Source: Thuidium tamariscinum
Lineage: Eukaryota > Streptophyta > Bryopsida > Hypnales > Thuidiaceae
NCBI GenBank assembly: GCA_947034885.2
Contig: OX344757.2
Span: forward strand, 6,076,001-6,140,000
Direction: 5' to 3'
Length of the DNA stretch: 64,000 nt
Every line of letters starts with the position of its first letter. The stretch's first letter is position 1. Shown piece by piece: positions 24,396-33,243 of this stretch. The translations under genes and the position numbers were made by a program. The notes beneath the pieces are model-generated. The model saw only the letters and a program-made list of their open reading frames with translations, had not been told where the DNA came from and ran no database searches.

Positions 24396-24660
24396 ATGGA
24401 TCATAGAAAAGAAGTATACATTGCACAAAATGTGGGCCCACCCTGCCGACCGCGAGAGGCCTCGCGGCCTCTCTCCGTGCTACGTTCATGGGCGGCTACT
24501 CTTGTTGGGATCTCTTTTTGCTATATGTGTACGTTCATTTTGGTCGTATTTGTCCGTCTGGCCACTTGTGGCGGGGTGGTTTGTATTTTTCCTTTGCAAT
24601 AAAATCTTATTTCATTTGTGCCAAGAAAAAATGTGGACCCCGACTAGGACTATATAGTCC
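24396..24660 (+). other. GC-rich patch of unknown origin
   Basis: A short island in AT-rich DNA ('gtgggcccaccctgccgacc', 'gaggcctcgcggcctctc'). It ends with CAATAAAATC, resembling a polyadenylation signal. Overlapping short reading frames exist in three phases without support. It could be a decayed retroposon or a fragment of host gene. Confidence 0.25.
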
Positions 24661-25413
24661 TATTGTGTACCCTGGAGTCCTACTTGAAGATAGCAGCTCA
24701 TATTCATTCTAGAAATTCATAGTTTCACATTTCTATTTTTAGAAATTATTTAGATCATTCAAAAAATTAATATTAAAAATGGCCATTCTTCCTACCTTGG
24801 ATCCCTTATCAAATATTGAAACAAAAAGCAAAATTCTATCTTTTATTATTAAAAGATTCATTGTAAATATTGCTCATTTAGGCCCACATAGAAATTTATC
24901 GCAGTAGGCAATCAAAAATCCTTCTCCTAAAAAGTTGTATTTTTATAGTAGGAAACACTCTGCAAAATTTCATAATGTAACTTTTCAAAAAAGGTACTCT
25001 ATAATACTAAAAACTTCTGAATTGTCATTTGTGACATTCAATTACTACTTCACTAGTACTATTTTAACATTATACTATTTTTGAAAATTATGAAAAAATT
25101 AGGGAAGCTTTATGATAGTCATGAGTACCTTTTTTATAAACCTTAAGTCATTTGGAGCTTAAACACAAAATTTATGGCCAAAAAACATATCAACACTTAA
25201 ATTGTGATGCAAAATAGTACAAGTGTTTCTTGCAATCACCCAAAAATTCCAAAAAAATTAATAGTAATCCATTTAACCTAACCTCAAGATGCTTCTCTTC
25301 AACCATCTTCATCTTTGAGAAAAATAAATTGTGTTTTGTACATGTGCTCAAAGGTAGTCCACTTTGAGCACATATAGAAGTTAGTCAGTTTATTATTTTT
25401 TTTAAATTTCTTT

Positions 25414-25964
25414 GTGGTCTTGTGTAATTTTAGAAAAAGTCTTTGCATGCCAATTTTGAGCTTAAAATTTGCACTTTTGGATCAAAAATAGGACTAAAAC
25501 CACCCAAAATGACCAAGGAAGACATTCAATTGGGGGCTATTTAAAAATAGTATAATAATTTTAAGACAATTTTAAAAATCAAATTGTGTTTAGAACTGTG
25601 GTCTTATGTAAGTTTAGAAAAAGTCTTTGCATGCCAATTTTGAGCTTAAAATTTGCACTTTTGGATCAAAAATAGGACTAAAACCACCCAAAATGACCAA
25701 GGAAGACATCCAATTGGGGGCTATTTAAAAATAGTATAATAATTTTAAGACAATTTTAAAAATCAAATTGTGTTTAGAACTGTGGTCTTGTGTAAGTTTA
25801 GAAAAAGTCTTTGCATGCCAATTTTGAGCTTAAAATTTGCACTTTTGGATCAAAAATAGGACTAAAACCACCCAAAATGACCAAGGAAGACATCCAATTG
25901 GGGGCTATTTAAAAATAGTATAATAATTTTAAGACAATTTTGAAAATCAAATTGTGTTTAGAAC
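25414..25964. repeat. Tandem triplication of a 184-bp unit
   Basis: Units begin with GTGGTCTTRTGTAA at 25,414, 25,598 and 25,782, each 184 bp, the last ending near 25,964. They are almost identical, so the amplification is recent. The unit is itself a reversed internal piece of MITE family 'T' ('ccaattgggggctatt', 'aaataggactaaaacc'). Confidence 0.85.
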
Positions 25965-26182
25965 TTTTATATTTACCTTCGTTTCAAGTTTTGTGTAAAA
26001 TGGACAAATGACGTAAAAATTATAAGTTAAAAACCACATGTTCAAGACGAAGGGGCTAAGAAATAGGAGAAGCTTTTCTTGCAATCACCTTCTTTTATTC
26101 TTTATCTAGAGACTCTTCTGATATTCCAAAATGCCACAAATAGGAACCGGTGGCGTTTAGGGAACCTCAGGTGAGATTATTA

Positions 26183-26422
26183 ACCCTTGAACGTCACAGG
26201 GGATGTTTTTCAAACCTTGGATTTTGGGAGACTGGGTTCATCAAACCTTATAATGTTTGCATCCACATGGCAAATTTCCCCCCAAAAAATGAATCTAGAT
26301 TGATGAGTTTGTTGGCTATAGATCTATACAGTGAGGAATGCAATAATCAGTTCAAATTCAAGTTATGTTTTGTTTTTTTCCAGTCCTGTCTGGAGAACTG
26401 TCTGCTTTCTGACGCTTAGGGG
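26183..26422. mobile_element. Harbinger-like MITE in the upstream region of the left P450
   Basis: The 240-bp insert has termini ACCCTTGAACGTC and GACGCTTAGGGG and is flanked by TTA at 26,180-26,182 and 26,423-26,425. The right arm has the empty site (a single TTA, near 54,290). TTA duplication and ACCCYT ends fit PIF/Harbinger (Tourist-type) MITEs. It ends 160 bases upstream of the TATA box of the left P450 and is absent from the other paralog. Confidence 0.75.
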
Positions 26423-26582
26423 TTAATAGGGCCATGTGAGATTGAGAGTTGCGTACACGAGTGTCTTTCTAGAACTTTCGCTGCAATTTACACACGTACT
26501 CATCACATTAACATTCAGTGTCCAGCTATCCACTAGGCTATTGCTCACTACTGTTAAATGTAGAATATTCCACACCGTCGAC

Positions 26583-26589
26583 TATAAAA
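26583..26589 (+). promoter_or_regulatory. TATA box of the left P450
   Basis: CTATAAAATCAGGG lies 120 bases upstream of the chosen ATG (26,703). The same sequence is at the same distance in the other paralog. This would place transcription start near 26,615 with a short leader. Confidence 0.65.
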
Positions 26590-26702
26590 TCAGGGCACTT
26601 GACGCTGCATGCATGCTACAGAATGCTTTGGTCCCCATTACACCAGTTACGATCAACTCCACTGTCAATTCCGAAACGAAACGAGCAGAAGCGCTGATCG
26701 AA

Positions 26703-29700
26703 ATGGCACCCAACACCTCCCGAGCTTCTCCTGCATGGAAAACCATTCTGCCCCGGCCTCCGGCTTTCACAAGTCTGGAGCTTGCAACACTCGCCTTGGC
26801 GCTCCTCGCTTCCTTGGCGCTGCTGTATGTCGCGGCGCAAGCCCAGGAGCGAAAACGCCGTCGTCTTCCGCCGGGACCTCGGCCATGGCCCATCATAGGG
26901 AACCTCCTCGAAGTGGCACCCAGTGTGCCTCATCGAGCTCTGAAGAAGCTTTCGAAGCAGTACGGAGGCGTCATGTACCTTCGCTTAGGTGTGTTCAATG
27001 AACTTTCTGTGATCGATTACACTGTGTTGAATTGGTAGGAACACGCACACTGGCCGCCCTTCTGGACATTAATTGTTTAACATTGTTGAAATATATAAGA
27101 GTGTGAGTACTCACAAGTAACCACAAATTAATGTAGTCTGAAAACTCTGCTCGTTTCTTTTGAATAGCAACCCAGTGCGATTCTGACATGCACCGAGTCT
27201 CAAAACTGTCCATAATATTTCCCATTTAACAGTTTCTGTGATTTCTGTATGTTGCAAACTATGCTGCTGCGGAATTTGGAAATAAGGTCCACATGCAGAA
27301 TTGCGCCCTTGTGTCATCGGAGTGAAATCTTGAGTGTACGTGAAAGCTCTCGGGTATTGTCGAATTCAGTCATGGAACTCTCGTTGGTTCGTTTATAGTT
27401 TCAACCCTGAGCGATTTTGAATCTTGTGTAGAGTACGAGAACTGCCGTACTGTTTTCAACTCGATCACGTTGCGTAAATGATTCACTGGGTCTCGTGCAT
27501 GGGCTTTCTTAGTAGGGGAAAACACGCCCAAATCTCGAAGAGTCTCAGATCACGATTAAGCTCAATATTCTCCATAATCACTTACGTTATGGCAAGGCGC
27601 GTTTAATTTTGGAAAAGGAAAGATCCCCATGTGTCACGTTGTGAGGGAATTGTGGGACTAGATCATAGGGAACCGCACAGGGAAACCTATACGAGGGACT
27701 GTTTTTGAATTGCTTCCACGTCTTGATCTAAAATATCACAACTTGGAATTGCTCAAAGTGCAGCTTTTGGTTTGGGGTTCTGGGCTCAGCAATTGGATTT
27801 GCAGTACCGCAGAGCTGAGAGTCGATCATGTCGTTTAATTGTGTTCCCCCCTGAGTGCCAGGATCCAGTCCCTGCGTGGTGCTTTCAAGCGTGGCAGCAG
27901 CCAAGGAATTGACCCGGCCTTCCACTGACGCCAGCTTCGCCAATCGCCCCAAAGCCATGTTGCTCTCTCTCATTTCCGACAACTACCAAACGCTCACGCA
28001 AGCCCCGCATGGCCCCTACTGGCGGCAGCTGCGCAAGTTCAGCAGCAGCCAGCTGTTTTCGCCCCAGCGTCACGCCTCCTACCAAGATGTTCGCGAACAG
28101 GAACTTCGCAACATGATGGCGCTGCTGGAGCAAAAGGCGGACGAGGGAGAAGCTGTCAATTTGAAATCCTGGCTTTTTGAACTCAGCGCCAACGTCATGA
28201 CTCGGATGCTAATTGGCAAAAGGTACATTCGTAGACTCTGACCTCTGACTCTTATCTAACTTGTTCATCGGAACAGTACATGCCACCACTGTCATGTCAT
28301 TTGCTGCTTTCAGGCTGAAAGATCAGAAAAATTTGCAAATTCAGAATGCCTAAGGATCCAATTATTACTAGAACTGACTGAAGGTTGAATTAGAATATTG
28401 CATTCATGCAAGATCTTGGAGTAGTAGATTTCGAACTCAGCCCCAACATCATGACCCGGATGCTGATCAAGAAAAGGATCGCAAATTCTGGCCTTCCCCA
28501 ACTTACGTGTTCATGAATCACTGACATACCAGCAGTATCATTAGCTTTTCAGAATGGTTGTGTAATGGTTCCGTAACTATGCCTTCAACTAGCTCAACTG
28601 CCGCTGCAAAGCCAAAAATGCTGCAAACTTATTTTAAAAGCATTCTTGGGCACAGATTCATTGCATATCTTTAATATCTAAACTGTTGCAATAACTATTG
28701 CAACATCACCCCTCCGTACCGGTGACTGGAGGTGAGGTGTAGAAAGAGGAATACGTTCTAAAAGTTCGAAATCATCAGGTAAGTGGGACATTTCCGACAC
28801 TATTATGAAGCTGAGAAGAAGTAACACACAAGGACATAATCAGGTTCCTCGATTCTGTCATACTTGGTATAACGAATTTGTGGTGCGTTTAAGATTTTCA
28901 AGTTCTCAACGAAATTGCGCTACGGAGTGGATGCTGCAGATACTTCGGAAGTGGAGGTGCGTCGGAGGAGGAACGGGATGAGCTGATGCAGATGAATATG
29001 GTGGTTATGAAGGGTACCATGTCCCCCGTTATCGGTGAATTCATTCCCAGCTTGAGCTTCATGACGAAACTGCTGGGCACAGACAAACTACTCGAAAGTT
29101 TTCGTGACGACCTTTTGAGAATTGCTGGCAAGATGATGGAGTTGGACAATCACCGAGAACGAGCCAAGGAGAGGTTGGGCGACGATGACAGCTACGTGCC
29201 TGACTTCGTGGACGTGATCTCCACGACCCCTCTGGCCGATGGAACTCAGCCGTTGCCTGACCGAGTTCTGACCTTGTTCATTTCCGTAAGACCCCAAGCC
29301 ACCTTTCAATGCAATTTGCAGGTCTCCAAGTTTCCAAGCAGGTTTTCGTCAGATATGCAGGACAGGGATAGTTTTAAATTAATTGGATTGTACTAAACTT
29401 TCTTATTTGCACCGAAACTTTCCAATATGATGGAAATTTCCTCACATGTATGTGATTTTCTTAGATCAACAGAAAGCCATGGCGAATTTCGTTAAAATGG
29501 CGGTATTCCATTAGTTTGACACTTTTGACAGTTCAGACCGCGCAGTCTGAAATGCAAAACTGTCATAGATTTTTGAAATCTATATGGGCTGTAGAGGTCT
29601 AAATCTATACCCTTCCGAGATATTCCAGACTGCAGAGTTTGAAATCTAAATCTCTCATAATTTTTTAAAAACCTATACGGGTCCTAGATTAGATACGGAA

Positions 29701-31323
29701 GATCTATACCCGTCCTAGATGTTAGTTTCAATTCAGACTGCAAGGTCTTAAAAATGGCATTTGGAATACCACCATTTTAACGAAGTTCACCATTAAGTTC
29801 ATTTTTCCACTCCGAGATTCGTTCTAGGTCACCGCTAGATAGCTGAATTTGGTCATTTCAGTCGCAAAATCTCATATTCACTGAACTCACAAAATAATTT
29901 GACGAGGCATCCAAAAGGTAAGTCAGGGTACTGTATGTGGCACATGCTGAAATGGCACTTTTTTAGTCTTTAGAGTGGCTAAACTGTGATCTTGTTCAAA
30001 TCACTACAGAGTGTACATTTAAAGTTTTGACAGGTCAATATGAGATTTCGGTTGGGGAACTGCATGCTCCAGTTTTCGCGCCCAAACCTCTAAACTCTAC
30101 CACACGTAACTATGATCGAGATTTAAAGGTTTTGACGGGTCAATTTGAGAATTTGCTGCATGCAAATTAAAACTCCACAGTCGCGCAGTTCCTTACTTTT
30201 CGCCACTGCGAGACTTGCAGGAATTGCTCGGCGCGGGAACAGAGTCATCCTCCACAACAGTCGAGTGGGCGATGGCGGAGCTGGTTGCAAATCCCGACTT
30301 GATGAAGCAGGCGCAGCAGGAGCTCGACGCCGTGGTGGGACGCAACGGCCAGGGCCGCCTCGTGCAAGAATCCGATGTGCCCAACCTTCCTTTTCTTGGC
30401 GCCATCGTGAAGGAGACTTTTCGGTTGCACCCTCCGACTCCTCTTTCGGCTCCGAGGGCATGCACGCAGGCTGTGGAAGCTTGGGGCTACCAAATTCCCG
30501 CTAATTCCTGGCTCCTACTGAACGTGCACGCCATCCAACGGGATCCGGATCTGTATCCCAATCCCGACGCGTTCGATCCCGAGGTACCATCCTCCTTTTC
30601 CGCAATCTCATTGCATTTTTCATGCTGACACGATTGAGAGTCTGGCTTCTTACGATTGACAGTCCTGAATAGAGGTCGGATCCTTTGAATGTGAGACAAC
30701 GGTGCTGCAGGCAATACAATTGTGCAGGATATTCCAGAAGAGGATCGGATCAAAGAGATGTCAGTGCTGTGAGTGTTTGGAGACGAATCCAGTGATGTTT
30801 TGCTTTTCAATTGGGGGGTTTAAAGGTGGACATGCGGTGACTTCAGTACAATATGTGTATGGTGGATACAGGGTCCTTGACCTACCACGGCACGAAGAAC
30901 TCGCTGTCCTGTTATTGAAAACGGCTCCAAGACACATTCATAATTTGCAAACCAGGTCTGTGATTATCGCTATTTTCACTGTTTTAGGGTTTTAGGGTTT
31001 GGTTGCTAACCCGGCTTGTTGATCCGCAGAGATTCATGGACCATCCCGAAGTGAACGCGCTGTCGGGATTCGACTCCTACGAGCTAATCCCATTCAGCGT
31101 GGGTCGACGCATGTGCCCAGGTGCAGTATTGGGCAACACCATGGTGCACCTGATGCTGGGCAATCTCATCCATAGCCACCATTGGTCTCTTCCCAAAGAC
31201 ACCAGCCTGGAGCGCTGCCGGCAAGACAATCTACAGGAAACCTTTGGCATGACGACGAGCAGGAAGGACCCTCTGGTCTTGGTGGCCACACCCAGAGACG
31301 TTGTCGCTCCGGCGTCGACTTGA
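26703..31323 (+). CDS. Cytochrome P450, CYP71 clan (A-type), left copy; five exons, 549 aa
   Basis: Exons: 26,703-26,988; 27,862-28,222; 28,940-29,285; 30,221-30,583; 31,030-31,323. All four introns are GT-AG (phases 1, 2, 0, 0), and the joined frame is open to TGA. The product is a haem-thiolate monooxygenase, expected on the ER membrane with NADPH-P450 reductase as partner. Visible features: hydrophobic anchor about residues 22-45, basic stop-transfer ERKRRR, hinge PPGPRP (56-61), C-helix W149-x3-R153, I-helix A336-G337-T338-E339-S340 (Ser for the usual Thr), ExxR E396-R399, PERF 451-454, haem loop F474-xxGxRxC481-xG. The length is normal to slightly long. The substrate is unknown; the sequence is broadly like phenylpropanoid/flavonoid-type plant P450s. 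An upstream in-frame ATG at 26,613 would add 30 residues; I prefer 26,703 because it gives a standard anchor. Intron 3 carries a MITE; the upstream region carries another. Confidence 0.93.
29479..29793 (+). mobile_element. MITE family 'P' in intron 3 of the left P450
   Basis: The termini are ATGGCGAATTTCGTTAAAAT and its near complement, ending at 29,793 (AACGAAGTTCACCAT). The interior contains repeated phrases such as 'gaaatctatat' and 'ccgcgcagtctga'. The same element is in intron 3 of the right copy (50,907-51,222), so the insertion is older than the duplication. Other copies: 46,435-46,745 and 63,596-63,804. Confidence 0.85.
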
Positions 31324-31394
31324 TAACCACTTCAATGCACAAACCCCTCAATTTGATACAGGCGAGAGGTTTAGCCAATGCATTGTATCGATGA

Positions 31395-31699
31395 TAGTCC
31401 ACGGGTTTTTTTTTCATTTCTTGTGAAGTGTCAAAGTGGCGATATTTCATTTTATTGTGGAGCTCCAAATCTCAACATTCATCCATATATTGGATAGAAA
31501 ATATCAGATTAGCACATGATACATATCTATCATTCGATTTTCATTCATTATTAGGGGATTTCATCCACTATTTTAATGAAAATTGAAGTTTATTGGCGAT
31601 TTCATCCAAAATTTTATTGTTTTTTTCCTATAGACTTGGTGCTAGGCTAAAAAATTTGGTGCAATTTTGCACCAAATCGCCAGAAAGAACAACCCTGAT
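31395..31699 (-). mobile_element. MITE-like insertion just 3' of the left P450
   Basis: The segment ('caaagtggcgatatttcat', 'caacattcatccatatatt', 'atttcatccaaaattttat') is missing at the matching place downstream of the right P450 (near 49,300). A related copy stands at about 47,795-48,060. It begins about 70 bases after the stop codon and could supply the 3' end of the left transcript. The ends were not resolved. Confidence 0.5.
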
Positions 31700-32124
31700 T
31701 GAGTCCCTACAAGAGACCCAGACTTTTTTTTGACCAACACAAGTTGGAGTTGCAATATGCCTATGTTTCCTAAAATAAGCCTAATCATGTATACGAAAAT
31801 CTTCACTATAGTAGCAGGCACTACTATACTATAGAAAATAATCACCATTAGAGGAAGTAGCTATGGTGGAAGCCAACTTTGTCCTTGTAAGCATGGCTTG
31901 CTTTGCTAGACAAATCCTACTCAAAGTTCTTCACATATAAACTCTTATTGATGAGAAGCCTCTTCCCTTGATATAGAGATAGCAAAGGGTTAAGTTGATG
32001 GTGCATGCACAATCATCAAGTCACAAAGTATTCTATTGTCAATAATTAGACTTCTAAATAAAATTTGCAATGTAATGGGTAAATGGAGATACACATTAGG
32101 TAGTCTCTTTGCATCTATTGTTTA

Positions 32125-33070
32125 ATCCCTAAAGCCCTGAACATCGTTTTTTGAGATTATAAATTTTTTAAGCAATTCACTACGGATGGGGTTTTTATTT
32201 TTTTTCTTTGAAATTTTGATACAATGTGTGCCCGAGGAGTAGCTTTAAGGCCCGACATTTTTCATAACTTTTGACTTCACGGTTAAAAAGTTACGGCAAG
32301 ATATGTTGTTTTCTTTACTCGGCGGGCAGCCCGGGCAACTGAAAAAACTTCTTCAAAAACACTTTTTTTTAAAAAGTAAAATTTCAAATTGGTTCTTTAC
32401 GTTTATACAGACATGGGAAGCTTTGAATCAATCCATTCCAATCAATGGGTCAAAAGTTATGAAGATTTTGAGTTTGGGGTAGTTTGCGGCCAGTTACGGA
32501 ATCTCTATAGTACAAAAAAAGTTTGAAATTCTTCATTTAATTCAATTTTTCACATTTTTGGAAAAAAATAAAAATAGAAAAATGTGGATTGTTTATTACA
32601 ACATTTTAACCATTGGGATTGAAAATTTTCAATTCCATGAATAAAATGTTCACAATTTAGTATTTTGGCTCATTTTTTACTTCTTTCTACTTACTTATTT
32701 TTTCCTATATGTTGTACAATTCCAAATGGTTTGAAATTTTTTGAGGATGTAGCCAACTTGCATTGAAGTATGAATTCAAAGAGTAACCACCATTTTGAAT
32801 GTTTTTTTCACACAAATGTGACCTTGTGAAGTGCAGCTGCTTGGATTTTCGCAAGGATAAAAAAACAATTTTTGTCAATTCAAATGCTTATATCTTGCAA
32901 TCTACACAGTGGAAATTTCTGAAATTTTTTCCACATGTTTACAAACCACTTTACTACAAGATCCTATGGTTACATAAGTCAAAAATGTATTTTAAATAAA
33001 ATTGCACTTGTATTAGAAATGGCAGTTTTGGAGCATTTTTGGTGAAAACATAGTCAAAAATTTTTAGGGT
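32125..33070 (+). mobile_element. PIF/Harbinger-like non-autonomous element, 946 bp, complete
   Basis: It is flanked by TTA at 32,122-32,124 and 33,071-33,073. The termini ATCCCTAAAG and TTTTTAGGGT form a short inverted repeat. The right arm shows the pre-insertion site with one TTA (near 48,856). No transposase frame is present. Relatives: 1-548, 549-1,468, part of 22,970-23,345, and 39,491-40,435. Confidence 0.8.
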
Positions 33071-33243
33071 TTAAGGTGTGATGTCAAAGAACCTTTGTTC
33101 TATCTTTTGGCTAAGTTTCATTATTTTTATTCTAAAAAAATATTATAATAAGTGGATTCTAGGAGCTTATTTTACAATATACAAGTAGCTAAAGTTTGTC
33201 ATATGAAATAAATAATGAAAGGTGATTTTTGAGTAAAGGTCCA

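Larger units (their letters stand above)
22641..26095. other. Left-arm-only composite of nested MITEs
   Basis: The right arm is continuous here (near 54,385). The segment starts close to a 'T' family end (GTTGTTGCAAGAGACACTT near 22,662) and finishes with another (TTTTCTTGCAATCACC, 26,068-26,090). Further 'T' ends occur near 23,470, 24,190 and 25,222, so several copies are nested. A Harbinger-like fragment at about 22,970-23,345 matches 32,726-33,060. The region also contains the 184-bp triplication and the GC-rich patch listed separately. No gene was found. Confidence 0.5.
8420..33243. repeat. Left arm of the large P450 inverted duplication
   Basis: Blocks in this interval reappear in reverse order and orientation at 48,675-60,365: 8,420-10,412 with 58,665-60,365; 13,160-13,980 with 57,880-58,665; 18,990-19,555 with 57,010-57,540; 20,250-22,640 with 54,390-57,010; 26,100-31,395 with 49,300-54,370; 31,700-32,121 with 48,870-49,260; 33,074-33,243 with 48,675-48,850. 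The segments between blocks are insertions absent from the other arm. By eye, the outer blocks are about 80-90% identical and the P450 block is clearly higher. Between genes the arm is AT-rich and non-coding. Confidence 0.85.

Noticed and set aside
26609-27001. 130-codon frame overlapping exon 1 of the left P450
   Set aside because: Out-of-frame shadow of exon 1 starting at an upstream ATG; its peptide shows only the P450 sequence in the wrong phase. It might act as an overlapping upstream frame, but that cannot be judged here.
27855-28241. Separate small gene starting at a GTG
   Set aside because: It is exon 2 of the left P450; splice sites at 27,860-27,861 and 28,223-28,224 join it in frame to exons 1 and 3. 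The same holds for 52,460-52,846 in the right copy.
30702-30995. 97-codon frame inside the left P450
   Set aside because: It lies wholly in intron 4 between a good donor (30,584) and acceptor (31,028-31,029), and the right copy does not conserve its frame.
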